Source: Rhodobacterales bacterium UBA3077 | Lineage (GTDB): Bacteria; Pseudomonadota; Alphaproteobacteria; Rhodobacterales; Rhodobacteraceae | Length of the DNA stretch: 16,473 nucleotides | NCBI GenBank assembly: GCA_002366685.1 | Contig: DFBP01000056.1 | Location: 1 to 16,473 of the forward strand | Direction of reading: 5' to 3' | Shown: in pieces, positions 6,828-14,868 of the stretch | Position numbering within the stretch: the first letter of the stretch is position 1 | Layout of the letters: every line of letters begins with the position of its first letter | The notes under the pieces: generated by a model | Told to the model about the DNA's origin: nothing | Databases searched by the model: none | Seen by the model: the letters and a program-made list of their open reading frames with translations, nothing else | Translations under genes and position numbers: made by a program

Positions 6828-7640
6828 CTAAATACCTTGCGGAATTTGACCGAGCCGACGCCATGTTTCGATTTTTTCTCGTGAGACCTGAAAATGCATC
6901 GAGTCTTCGCGGCCAAAGCCTGCGCCCCAATACCAGCCTTCCTTGTTGAAAAACTCGGCGAGAATCGTCAGGCCGAGCTGGGTGCGGTCATCGCCCAACA
7001 CGTCCAGTTGCCCGTCAATGTTGAGGTCGACCGAAAGCCCGTAGGCGTGTGTCGATACCGAGGTTTCCGAGCTGCGGATCAGGCGAACACACAGCGAACC
7101 GGCTGTGGAAATGCGGTCATAGAGCTCGGGCTCGAACACCTGAACGTTGCGGAAAACCTGTTGCAGCGAAATAATCGCTGGCTCAAGCATAGTAACCCGG
7201 ATCGGGCCAACATCACGGGTTACGACCAGATCTTTGAGGATCGGATTGGTCATCGGTTGGCAGTCTTGCGAAAGATCTTCACGCGGCGGGCCAAAAATGC
7301 CCATCAGGTAGCTGGAAGACGAATTGGTCAGGCCTTCGTTGACGTTGCGCCGATCTGCGATCAACACCACTTGAGCGAAGAGATCCGACAGGCCATCTGA
7401 AGCCTCGGGCTCTTCGGTATAGGTTGTGGTTTGGGCGGCGGTGCCGCGCTCGTCGAGTAGCGAGACCTGCTGCTGGAGGTTGTTGAAGTCGATTGTCAGC
7501 GCAGTCAGTTGCTCGCGGACGGTTTCGATCTCTTCGGCACTTGCGAATTTTGAGGTAGTAAAGAACAGCATGTTGGCCAGATACCAGCCAGCCGGGGCAG
7601 TAATTATTGCGATTGCCAGCAGTATATTAGCCAGTTTCAT
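6828..7640 (-). CDS. Membrane-anchored M15-family peptidoglycan peptidase (VanY/M15_4-like), TagX-like candidate
   Basis: A 270-residue protein with one N-terminal membrane segment (about 4-27), a coiled-coil-like stretch (35-64) and a periplasmic C-terminal zinc peptidase domain. Zinc ligands are visible in STHAYGLSVDL (His198, Asp205) and DSMHFQ (His249), with Asp246 at the usual acid position and WYWGAGF just before. Two cysteines (127, 184) could form a disulphide, which fits a periplasmic location. M15 enzymes cut peptidoglycan stem peptides. The start ATG 7640 has AAGAGGTG upstream. The gene is divergent from tssA, with 246 nt between. Acinetobacter TagX, a T6SS-linked L,D-endopeptidase, has a similar design, so a role in fitting the T6SS through the wall is attractive but inferred. 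A general cell-wall role is the alternative. Confidence 0.8.
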   Translation of the reverse strand: MKLANILLAIAIITAPAGWYLANMLFFTTSKFASAEEIETVREQLTALTIDFNNLQQQVSLLDERGTAAQTTTYTEEPEASDGLSDLFAQVVLIADRRNVNEGLTNSSSSYLMGIFGPPREDLSQDCQPMTNPILKDLVVTRDVGPIRVTMLEPAIISLQQVFRNVQVFEPELYDRISTAGSLCVRLIRSSETSVSTHAYGLSVDLNIDGQLDVLGDDRTQLGLTILAEFFNKEGWYWGAGFGREDSMHFQVSREKIETWRRLGQIPQGI

Positions 7641-7689
7641 AGAGCACCTCTTTTAGCTTTGTCCGCGATCCTAAGTCATTCAAGCAGTC

Positions 7690-7717
7690 GTGTCGATCAC
7701 CTATGCGGGAGTGTCGA
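7690..7717. promoter_or_regulatory. Direct repeat GTGTCGA spaced two helical turns, possible operator
   Basis: GTGTCGA occurs at 7690-7696 and again at 7711-7717, exactly 21 bp apart, so both copies face the same side of the helix. It lies between the M15 peptidase gene and tssA, where a shared regulator could act. The 246-nt gap also holds an A-rich tract (7829-7849). No confident sigma-70 or sigma-54 promoter was found. Two 7-mers could be chance. Confidence 0.25.
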
Positions 7718-7886
7718 ATATCGTCGGGGAGGGATCAGGCTTTGCTGTCAACTTGAAGACAATTCACCGAAACTACTGGAATTGCTTTGTGAAAATATGT
7801 TGCCGGAGAAAATTTTTGCGCCTAGGGTGGAAAAAATAATAAAAAAAACAAACTTGCGCATGCAAATTTGATGCAATGGGGAAAGT

Positions 7887-8915
7887 ATGGATATCGACGT
7901 CGAAGCGCTATTGGCTGAGTTTGAAGGCGATTCCGCATGCGGTGATGATCTGGAGTATGATCCGGATTTTATCGAGCTGGAAAGCATTTCAAAACCCAAA
8001 GAGGAACAACAGGTCGGGTCTTCTGTATTAGCTGGCGAGGAGGTTGATTTCTCCCGCGTTGGAAGTATGGCTATTGGCATTCTGGAACGCAGCAAAGATT
8101 TGCGCGCCGCGATTTTCCTGGCGGAGGCTGTATTGCACAGAGACGGCTTTGTGCCTTTCGAACGTGTTATGGCCTACATTCATGGCGCGCTAGATCGCTA
8201 TTGGGAATGTGTCCACCCGGAGCTGGATGAAGATGACGACGACGACCCCACGATGCGGGTCAACGCGATGCGCGGGCTGGCGGACCCCGATACAGTGTTG
8301 CGCGCTGTGCGCCGTGCCCCGCTGACCGATAGTCGCGCTATGGGTCGGTTCTCATTGCGCCATATATCGATTGCAGATGGGGAGATTGCCCCGGGAGAGG
8401 GTGAAAACCCGATCGACCATGCAACGATTTCCGCGGCGTTTCAGGATACGGATGCAGAGGTTATGACCGCGATCCGCGAGGCGGTCAGCAATTCGCGGGA
8501 TCACATTAAAAACATTACGGCAGTCATGGATGACAAGGTTGGCGCGCTTGGGCCGGACCTGTCGGAACTGGACAAAGAGCTCTTTAAGGCGCAATCGGCG
8601 ATTGCCAGCGTGCTGGGCGGTGATATTGCCGAAGCGGACGTGGCTGAAGAGGGTGGTGCCGGTGATGGTGCCCCCGCGGCCCAAGCCTCCGCACCGGTGT
8701 CGGGCGCGATCAACACGCGTGATGACGTTACAAGAATGATCGACAAGATTTGCGAGTATTATGCCCGCTCCGAGCCATCAAGCCCCGTGCCTGTTTTGCT
8801 CCAGCGAGCCCGCCGGTTGGTTGCCGCAGATTTCGTTACAATCATGAAAGATATGGCCTCTGACGGTATGAACCAGGTTCGTACTATCGGTGGTCTCGAA
8901 GATGAAGGTTATTAA
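7887..8915 (+). CDS. tssA: Type VI secretion protein TssA (ImpA family)
   Basis: A 342-residue TssA, the assembly factor that primes sheath and tube polymerisation and may cap the growing tail. The N-terminal ImpA domain shows CGDDLEYDPDFIELE (about 18-32), the family hallmark, and RYWECVHPELDEDDDDD (104-120), where the conserved W...HP is followed by an acidic run. The middle (about 240-275) is alanine- and glycine-rich linker. The C-terminal part NTRDDVTRMIDKICEYYA, then RSEPSSPVPVLLQRARRLV, is the short-type C-terminal domain typical of H1-T6SS-like TssA. ATG 7887 follows GGGGAAAGT. It is the first gene of the T6SS operon; tssB starts 51 nt after the stop. Confidence 0.93.
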   Translation: MDIDVEALLAEFEGDSACGDDLEYDPDFIELESISKPKEEQQVGSSVLAGEEVDFSRVGSMAIGILERSKDLRAAIFLAEAVLHRDGFVPFERVMAYIHGALDRYWECVHPELDEDDDDDPTMRVNAMRGLADPDTVLRAVRRAPLTDSRAMGRFSLRHISIADGEIAPGEGENPIDHATISAAFQDTDAEVMTAIREAVSNSRDHIKNITAVMDDKVGALGPDLSELDKELFKAQSAIASVLGGDIAEADVAEEGGAGDGAPAAQASAPVSGAINTRDDVTRMIDKICEYYARSEPSSPVPVLLQRARRLVAADFVTIMKDMASDGMNQVRTIGGLEDEGY

Positions 8916-8966
8916 TTAAAAGGGGCGGAGGTCAGCTGCCCAGATATCAGGAAGGAAGTTAAAGAT

Positions 8967-9479
8967 ATGGCTAGTAGTCAAAAGTTTATTGCCAGAAATC
9001 GGGCGCCTCGCGTTCAGATCGAATATGATGTGGAGTTGTATGGCGCCGAAAAAAAGGTGCAACTCCCCTTTGTAATGGGGGTCATGTCTGACCTTTCCGG
9101 TAAATCCGAAGAACCGCTTCCTTCGGTTGCAGACCGAAAATTTCTCGAAATTGACATTGATAATTTCGACAACCGGATGAAATCTATGAAGCCACGCGCT
9201 GCATTTAGTGTGCCAAACACTCTGACCGGCGAAGGCAATATGGCTGTCGATATCACCTTTGAAAGCATGGACGATTTCTCGCCTGCTGCAATTGCCAGTA
9301 AAGTGGAACCCCTGCGCAAACTACTTGAGGCGCGGACCCAGCTTTCAAACCTGATGACCTATATGGATGGTAAAACCGGCGCTGAAGACCTGATGGCAAA
9401 AATAACGCAGGACCCGACATTGCTAAAGGCGCTGGCTTCCACGCCCAAACCGAAATCCGACGAGGAGGAGGCTGAATAA
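8967..9479 (+). CDS. tssB: Type VI secretion sheath small subunit TssB (VipA)
   Basis: A 170-residue sheath protein that pairs with TssC to form the contractile cytoplasmic sheath. Diagnostic segments are the N-terminal RVQIEYDVE (15-23), LPFVMGVMSDLSG (33-45), FLEIDIDNFDNRM and the helical C-terminal PLRKLLEARTQLSNLMTYMDG. Its length is normal. ATG 8967 follows a GGAAGGAAG box. The stop TAA (9477-9479) overlaps the ATG of tssC by one base, so the two subunits should be made in step by translational coupling. Confidence 0.96.
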   Translation: MASSQKFIARNRAPRVQIEYDVELYGAEKKVQLPFVMGVMSDLSGKSEEPLPSVADRKFLEIDIDNFDNRMKSMKPRAAFSVPNTLTGEGNMAVDITFESMDDFSPAAIASKVEPLRKLLEARTQLSNLMTYMDGKTGAEDLMAKITQDPTLLKALASTPKPKSDEEEAE

Positions 9480-10972
9480 TGGCTGAAGCAGAAACCGAAG
9501 CCCAAGGCGGTGAACACGAATCCATTTTCGCAAATGATGATTTTGCGAATCTTCTTCAGAAAGAATTCCGCCCCAAATCTGACACAGCCAGAACGGCTGT
9601 TGAGGAGGCTGTAAAAACCCTTGCCGAGCAGGCATTGGTGAACACAGCCCTTGTGTCGGACGATGCGCTACGCACAATTGAAGGCATTATTGCCGAGATC
9701 GACCAAACGCTGACGGCTCAGGTGAACGAGATTTTGCACCATGAGGATTTTCAGAAGCTGGAAAGCGCATGGCGTGGGTTGTCGTATCTGGTGAATAATA
9801 CCGAAACCGATGAAATGCTTAAAATCCGCGTGATGAACATCTCGAAGAAAGATCTTCAGAAAACCATGCGCAAATTTAAGGGCACGGCCTGGGATCAATC
9901 TCCGATCTTCAAGAAGCTATATGAAGAAGAGTTTGGCCAGTTTGGTGGCGAGCCTTATGGCTGCCTGATGGGTGATTATCACTTTGACCATTCGCCGCCC
10001 GATGTTGAGCTTTTGGGTGAGATGTCAAAGGTAGCAGCGGCAGCGCACGCACCCTTCCTGACCGGAGCAGAGCCATCGCTTATGCAGATGGATAGCTGGG
10101 GTGAGCTTGCCAACCCGCGTGACCTGACAAAGATTTTCTCGACACCTGAATATGCTGCTTGGCGCTCGCTTCGCGAAAGTCAGGATAGCCAGTATCTGGC
10201 GCTGGCAATGCCACGCTTCCTTGGTCGGCACCCTTATGGGGCTAAAACCGATCCGGTGGAAGAATTTGCCTTTGAAGAGGATACGGAGGGTGCAGATAGC
10301 GGTCAGTACTCGTGGGTCAATGCTGCCTACGGTATGGCCACCAATATCACCAAGTCGTTCAAGCAATATGGCTGGTGCACACGTATCCGCGGGGTCGAGT
10401 CTGGTGGTGCGGTTGAGAACCTGCCAACGCATACTTTCCCCTCCGATGACGGCGGTGTGGACATGAAATGCCCAACAGAGATTGCGATTTCTGACCGGCG
10501 TGAAGCTGAGCTTGCCAATAACGGTCTGATGCCGCTCGTGCACCGTAAAAACTCTGATTTGGCTGCCTTTATTGGTGCCCAGAGCCTGCACAAACCGGCC
10601 GAATACGATGACCCGGACGCGACAGCAAACGCAAATCTTGGGGCGAGATTGCCCTATCTGTTTGCAACTTGCCGCTTCGCTCACTATCTAAAATGCATCG
10701 TAAGAGACAAACTGGGTTCGTTCAAAGAACGGGACGACATGCAGCGTTGGTTGCAGGACTGGATTGACAATTACGTTGATTTCAATGCCGACATTTCGTC
10801 GGAAGAGGTGAAGGCCCAAAAACCGTTGGCCGCTGCTGAAGTGGTCGTCGAAGAGATCGAGGGCAACCCCGGGTATTACTCTTCGAAGTTTTTCCTTCGC
10901 CCGCATTACCAGCTCGAGGGGCTGTCTGTTTCGTTACGATTGGTATCGAAACTGCCTTCCGAGAAGAAATAA
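9479..10972 (+). CDS. tssC: Type VI secretion sheath large subunit TssC (VipB)
   Basis: The 497-residue large sheath subunit, of full normal length. Family hallmarks are FQKLESAWRGLSYLV (91-105), the middle segment PIFKKLYEEEFGQFGGEPYG and the C-terminal PHYQLEGLSVSLRLVSKLP. Residues 400-440 form the usual helical region (FAHYLKCIVRDKLGSF). With TssB it forms the handshake-stranded sheath that contracts to drive the Hcp tube. It starts inside the TAATG overlap with tssB. The 87 nt to hcp contain a GC-rich hairpin and a fresh ribosome binding site. Confidence 0.97.
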   Translation: MAEAETEAQGGEHESIFANDDFANLLQKEFRPKSDTARTAVEEAVKTLAEQALVNTALVSDDALRTIEGIIAEIDQTLTAQVNEILHHEDFQKLESAWRGLSYLVNNTETDEMLKIRVMNISKKDLQKTMRKFKGTAWDQSPIFKKLYEEEFGQFGGEPYGCLMGDYHFDHSPPDVELLGEMSKVAAAAHAPFLTGAEPSLMQMDSWGELANPRDLTKIFSTPEYAAWRSLRESQDSQYLALAMPRFLGRHPYGAKTDPVEEFAFEEDTEGADSGQYSWVNAAYGMATNITKSFKQYGWCTRIRGVESGGAVENLPTHTFPSDDGGVDMKCPTEIAISDRREAELANNGLMPLVHRKNSDLAAFIGAQSLHKPAEYDDPDATANANLGARLPYLFATCRFAHYLKCIVRDKLGSFKERDDMQRWLQDWIDNYVDFNADISSEEVKAQKPLAAAEVVVEEIEGNPGYYSSKFFLRPHYQLEGLSVSLRLVSKLPSEKK

Positions 10973-10993
10973 ACCGGTAATAAAACATCGCCG

Positions 10994-11013
10994 CGGGGGG
11001 CTCGCGTTCCCCG
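10994..11013 (+). promoter_or_regulatory. GC-rich hairpin between tssC and hcp
   Basis: CGGGG (10994-10998) pairs with CCCCG (11009-11013) around a 10-nt loop, 21 nt after the tssC stop. No T-run follows. It could partly block read-through or protect the 5' end of an hcp message. The structure is modest and its role inferred. Confidence 0.3.
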
Positions 11014-11059
11014 GGGCACGACTCAAAATTAGAGACACCATGATATATAGGAGAAAACC

Positions 11060-11590
11060 ATGGCTTTTGACGCATTTATGTACTTCACCGCTTCGGCTGA
11101 CACAGAAAAAGTCCCCGGCGAAACGCTTGACGCCGCAATGTCAGAAAAAAGCGCCTGGGAGCTGCTGAGCTTCACCATTGGCGCAGAAAACAACATTAAC
11201 ATCGGTTCGGCCACCGGCGGTGGCGGTGCAGGTAAAGCGACCTTCAAGGAATTTAGCTTCACCAAAAAAACCGACCTCGGGTCGCCTGGTTTGTTCCAGC
11301 AGTTGGTCACCGGTCGTCACTTTGACGAAGCGGTTGTAGAACTTCGCCGCTCTGGTGGTTCGGAAACCGCTTCGGGCGCGACCTTCATGATGTTCCATTT
11401 CAAGCTGGTTATGGTTCAGGACATTGAATGGTCCGGTTCGGACGGCGACGATGTTTGTGAGGAAAGTATCACCATGCAATATGGTGCGATGAAAATCGAA
11501 TACACCTCGCAAGACTCTTCCGGCAAAATGAAAACCAAGAAAAAAGCCGAGTGGAGCCGTGTCAAGAACACAGCTCAGTATGCCATCTAG
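11060..11590 (+). CDS. hcp: Type VI secretion tube protein Hcp (TssD)
   Basis: A 176-residue Hcp, which stacks as hexameric rings into the inner tube and is also the chaperone-like carrier of small effectors. Hallmarks are an early MAFDAFMYF strand, the AWELLSFTIGAEN segment, the glycine-rich GGGGAGKATFKEFSFTKKTD (53-72, the Hcp K(A/P)x...FxFTKxxD pattern) and the C-terminal SITMQYGAMKIEYT. The length is within the range of unfused Hcp, so it is not an Hcp-effector fusion. ATG 11060 has a strong TAGGAGA box. It sits between tssC and tagJ, flanked on both sides by hairpins, unlike the tightly packed genes elsewhere in the operon. Confidence 0.96.
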   Translation: MAFDAFMYFTASADTEKVPGETLDAAMSEKSAWELLSFTIGAENNINIGSATGGGGAGKATFKEFSFTKKTDLGSPGLFQQLVTGRHFDEAVVELRRSGGSETASGATFMMFHFKLVMVQDIEWSGSDGDDVCEESITMQYGAMKIEYTSQDSSGKMKTKKKAEWSRVKNTAQYAI

Positions 11591-11630
11591 TGGTTTGCTG
11601 GCCGCTTGATTGTGGCTATCTGATAAAAAC

Positions 11631-11662
11631 AATTCGCCCAAAGCCATGGCTCTGGGCGAGTT
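11631..11662 (+). promoter_or_regulatory. 10-bp hairpin between hcp and tagJ
   Basis: AATTCGCCCA (11631-11640) pairs over ten positions (one G-U) with TGGGCGAGTT (11653-11662). The 12-nt loop itself contains the short palindrome AGCCATGGCT. It lies 40 nt after the hcp stop and before the tagJ ribosome binding site (AAAGGGG). There is no T-run. It is placed where it could protect the 3' end of hcp mRNA and lower expression of downstream baseplate genes. Confidence 0.55.
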
Positions 11663-11683
11663 GATTCATCTGAAAGGGGCGCT

Positions 11684-12490
11684 ATGTCGGCTGAAGAAAT
11701 CCTTAAATCCGGAACCCTTGACGAGACGCTTACGGCGTTAATGGACCGGGTACGCAAAGACCCGTCTAATATCAAACAACGGATATTTTTGTTCCAGCTT
11801 TTTGCTGTTTTGGGGGAGTGGGAACGCGCCGTAAAGCAGCTCAAGGTTTGCGGCGGGATGGACCCTTCGACCCTATCGATGGTGCAGGCATACCGTGAAG
11901 CGATAATTTGCGAATTGATGCGCGAAAAGGTTTTTGCCGGTGACAAAGCGCCCATGATTTTCGGCGAGCCGGAAAACTGGATCGCTATTCTGGTCGAAGC
12001 GCTCGGCGCAACAGCGCGCGGCGACCATGCGGCCGCCGCCGAGTTGCGAAACCAAGCCTTTGAAGAAGCGCCAGCGGTTTCCGGTACGGCTGACGGGCAA
12101 GCCTTCGAGTGGATTGCCGATGCCGATATGCGGCTCGGGCCGGTCCTAGAGCTCGTAATGAACGGCAACTATTATTGGGTGCCTTTCGATGCGATCAAGA
12201 AACTGAACTTTGAAGAGCCGAGCGACCTGCGCGACCGTGTATGGACTCCGGTTCAAATAACCTGGGCGAACGGTGGTGAGGTGGTCGGATTTATTCCGAC
12301 ACGCTACCCCGGTTCAGCTGAAGCAAGTGACGAAATAAAACTCTCAAAAGTGACCGAATGGACCGATATTGGGGAGGAAACCTTTATCGGTTCGGGCCAG
12401 CGCTTGTTGGCAACCGACGAAGGCGACATTGCGTTGATGGACTTGCGCGAGGTTGTTTTTGATACCGGCGAAGAGGCCGCGGATGAATGA
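11684..12490 (+). CDS. tagJ: Type VI secretion accessory protein TagJ (ImpE family)
   Basis: A 268-residue ImpE/SciE-family protein. In P. aeruginosa H1-T6SS TagJ interacts with TssB and ClpV and tunes sheath recycling; it is present only in a subset of T6SSs. The N-terminal half is helical and TPR-like (PSNIKQRIFLFQLFAVLGEWERA). The C-terminal half carries NYYWVPFDAIKKLNFEEP, then DLRDRVWTPVQITWANGGE and FIPTRYPGS, all typical of the family. ATG 11684 follows AAAGGGG. Its last codons overlap the start of tssE by 8 nt, which suggests coupling. Position between hcp and tssE is the same as in the H1 cluster. Confidence 0.92.
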   Translation: MSAEEILKSGTLDETLTALMDRVRKDPSNIKQRIFLFQLFAVLGEWERAVKQLKVCGGMDPSTLSMVQAYREAIICELMREKVFAGDKAPMIFGEPENWIAILVEALGATARGDHAAAAELRNQAFEEAPAVSGTADGQAFEWIADADMRLGPVLELVMNGNYYWVPFDAIKKLNFEEPSDLRDRVWTPVQITWANGGEVVGFIPTRYPGSAEASDEIKLSKVTEWTDIGEETFIGSGQRLLATDEGDIALMDLREVVFDTGEEAADE

Positions 12491-12977
12491 CCCGGGAGAT
12501 TCAGAGCGTCTCCAGCCGTCGCTGCTCGACAGGCTGACGGACAATAACCCGAGCGATACCAAAGAATCCCTGCGCGACAGGATAATCGACATCCGACAGC
12601 TCCGCGACATTGTGCTGCGAGATCTCGGATGGCTTTTGAATACGGTCAATCAGGAAGGGAATATCGACCCGGACGAGTTTCCGCAGTCATTTGATTCAAC
12701 GCTCAACTACGGGATCACTGATATTTCGGGAAAAAGAGCGGCGGAAGCGCGGCCCTATGAGCTCGAACGGCTTATTCACAAGGCGATTGATGCTTTTGAA
12801 CCCAGAATTGTAAAGGGGAGCCTTGAAGTGAAGCTCTCTACGACGATGGAAGGCACGCAATCGCGCATCCTGTTCAATATTCATGCCGAACTTTGGGCGC
12901 AACCTGTGCCGGTTGAAGTGTTTATGCGAACCGCCCTTGACCTCGCTTCGGGCGATATGTCGGTTGTGAAAGGATAA
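12483..12977 (+). CDS. tssE: Type VI secretion baseplate subunit TssE (gp25-like)
   Basis: A 164-residue homologue of phage T4 gp25, which links the baseplate wedge to the first sheath ring. The gp25 core shows LRDRIIDIRQLRDIVLRDLGWLLNT (30-54), then PQSFDSTLNYGITDISG (67-83), close to the conserved gp25 F..SV.NYG..D. The N-terminal LQPSLLDRLTD is also typical of TssE. ATG 12483 is chosen: it gives the usual N-terminus, overlaps the tagJ stop by 8 nt and has GAAGAGG about 7 nt upstream. An in-frame ATG at 12453 would add ten residues lying within tagJ. tssF follows after 4 nt. Confidence 0.92.
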   Translation: MNDPGDSERLQPSLLDRLTDNNPSDTKESLRDRIIDIRQLRDIVLRDLGWLLNTVNQEGNIDPDEFPQSFDSTLNYGITDISGKRAAEARPYELERLIHKAIDAFEPRIVKGSLEVKLSTTMEGTQSRILFNIHAELWAQPVPVEVFMRTALDLASGDMSVVKG

Positions 12978-12981
12978 CTTT

Positions 12982-14868
12982 TTGGACACGCGAATTCTCA
13001 AAAAATATGAGGAAGAGCTCGCCTATATGCGTGAGATGGGGGAGGAGTTTTCTGAGTCCTACCCAAAAATCGCGGCGCGGCTTGGCATGGACGGTGTCGA
13101 AATATCGGACCCGTATGTCGAGCGGCTTATGGAAGGGTTCGCCTTTATGGCGGCGCGTGTCCAACTGGAACTGGACCTGCAATACCCGGTTTTAACCCAA
13201 CACTTGCTGGAAATTGTCTACCCGCACTATCTTGCGCCGACGCCGAGTATGCTTATTGCGAAATTGCAGCCGGACCCGACGCAGGGCAGCATGGAAGACG
13301 GCTTTTTGCTCAAACGCGGTACAACCCTGCGCAGCCCGCTTCGCGAGGGGGACAACACGGCTTGCCAGTTCCGCACAGCGCATGACGTAACACTGTGGCC
13401 GATTGAAATTTCCGAAGCGGAATACCTGAGCGGGCGTGGTGAAGTGATGGCCGCAGGTGTTGGAGAAAACCGGGAGGCCAAAGCCGCGATCCGGCTCCGC
13501 TTGAAGTCAATTGGCGAGCTTGGGTTGGCAAAACTCGGATTGGACGAGCTTACGCTATTTATGACCGGCGCCGGATGGGAGCCGTGGAAACTGTTTGAGC
13601 ATATTGCAAATGACGGCATTCAGGTTGCGGGCCGGTCCACCAACCCGCGCGAAGACTGGACTTATGTAAATCGCTGGAACACTATTGAAGCGACGGGGAG
13701 CGACCCCGAGCAAGCCCTGCTGCCATTTCCCGGGCAAAGCTTTGACGGCTATCGTCTGTTGCAGGAATACTATGCACTACCTAGCCGGTTTTTCTTTACA
13801 AAAGTCGGTGGCTTGCAGCCCATATTGAAGCAGGTGAAAGATGGCGACGAAGTAGATATTTATATCCTGCTCAAGCAATCGGTTGGCAGCTTGAGTGCTG
13901 TTATTGAGCCGTCATCTTTTGAGCTTTTCGCAACCCCGGCGGTAAACCTGTTTGAAAAACGCTGTGACCGTGTGCATGTCACAGGCCGAGATGTTGATTA
14001 TCAGGTTATAGCAGACCGTACCGCCCCGCTGGATTTCGAGATATACGGAGTGGATTCCGTGAAAGGGATATCTTCTGAAGGTTTGGATGATGTGGATTTC
14101 GAGCCGTTTTATTCGGCTGATGATTATACCGCCGCCGGTGAGAGCTATTCTGCATATTATAGTTTGCGGCGCCGCATGCATCAGCGTTCCGAACGCCAGC
14201 GTTTGAAAGGCACCCGCACGAGCTATTTGGGAGCCGATGTTTTTATCAATCTGGTTGACCAGATGCAGGCCCCGTATGGCGGTGATATTGAACAATTGGC
14301 GATCAAGGCGATGTGTACCAACCGCGACCTTCCGATGCTGCTAAGTATCGGGAAGCACAAAACAGATTTTGAGCTGCCAGATGGCGGTCCGGTGGGTTCA
14401 GTCACAGCCCTTACCCCCATTACCCGCCCGCGTGCCAGCCTCGCGGTTGAGGGCGATAGCGCATGGCGCCTGATCTCGCATTTAAGTCTCAACTATCTGT
14501 CGATTTCCGAGACAGACAGGGGGGACCCCGCAGCGGCAATCCGGGAGTTGCTCGGCATTTATGGCCCGCTCGGTGACAAATCCCTCGCCAAGCAGCTGGA
14601 GGGGATTAGCCGGGTTTGGACCGTGCCGATTGTGCGCCGCATGGCGGACGAGGTGCTTTCTACAGCGGTGCGGGGCCTGGAAGTCAACGTGGAATTTGAC
14701 GAGAGTTTTTATGAGGGCACGGGCGTTTATGTGCTTGGCGTGGTGCTCCAGAAGTTTTTTGCAAAGTATGTTTCGGTGAACAGTTTTACCGAAACGGTTA
14801 TTCATAGTCCTGACAGGGGAGAAATTGCGCGGTGGCCAGCGATGAGCGGAAAGAGGCGGGTGATCTGA
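12982..14868 (+). CDS. tssF: Type VI secretion baseplate subunit TssF, TTG start
   Basis: A 628-residue baseplate wedge protein that forms a TssF2-TssG heterotrimer around TssE and TssK. The N-terminus DTRILKKYEEELAYMREMGEEF, then ISDPYVERLMEGFAFMAARVQLELD, followed by PVLTQHLLEIVYPHYLAPTPSM, is unmistakable for the family. The start is the TTG at 12982: it places DTR(L/I)L at the front as in other TssFs, and AAAGGAT (12968-12974) is well spaced. No ATG gives a complete N-terminal domain. TTG is a weak start and may keep baseplate levels low. The start lies 4 nt after the tssE stop and the end overlaps tssG by 37 nt. Confidence 0.94.
   Translation: MDTRILKKYEEELAYMREMGEEFSESYPKIAARLGMDGVEISDPYVERLMEGFAFMAARVQLELDLQYPVLTQHLLEIVYPHYLAPTPSMLIAKLQPDPTQGSMEDGFLLKRGTTLRSPLREGDNTACQFRTAHDVTLWPIEISEAEYLSGRGEVMAAGVGENREAKAAIRLRLKSIGELGLAKLGLDELTLFMTGAGWEPWKLFEHIANDGIQVAGRSTNPREDWTYVNRWNTIEATGSDPEQALLPFPGQSFDGYRLLQEYYALPSRFFFTKVGGLQPILKQVKDGDEVDIYILLKQSVGSLSAVIEPSSFELFATPAVNLFEKRCDRVHVTGRDVDYQVIADRTAPLDFEIYGVDSVKGISSEGLDDVDFEPFYSADDYTAAGESYSAYYSLRRRMHQRSERQRLKGTRTSYLGADVFINLVDQMQAPYGGDIEQLAIKAMCTNRDLPMLLSIGKHKTDFELPDGGPVGSVTALTPITRPRASLAVEGDSAWRLISHLSLNYLSISETDRGDPAAAIRELLGIYGPLGDKSLAKQLEGISRVWTVPIVRRMADEVLSTAVRGLEVNVEFDESFYEGTGVYVLGVVLQKFFAKYVSVNSFTETVIHSPDRGEIARWPAMSGKRRVI

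Noticed and set aside
7741..7886. Sigma-54 or sigma-70 promoter for the T6SS operon
   Set aside because: No TGGC-N-TTGC pair with correct GG/GC spacing was found, and the best -35/-10 pairs (for example TTGCCG with TAGGGT) match too weakly to report.
10025..10684. Open frame of 219 codons on the minus strand within tssC
   Set aside because: Shadow of the conserved sheath gene; composition is not protein-like.
11060..11590. Hcp as an effector-fused evolved Hcp
   Set aside because: At 176 residues it ends just after the tube domain, leaving no room for a toxin domain.
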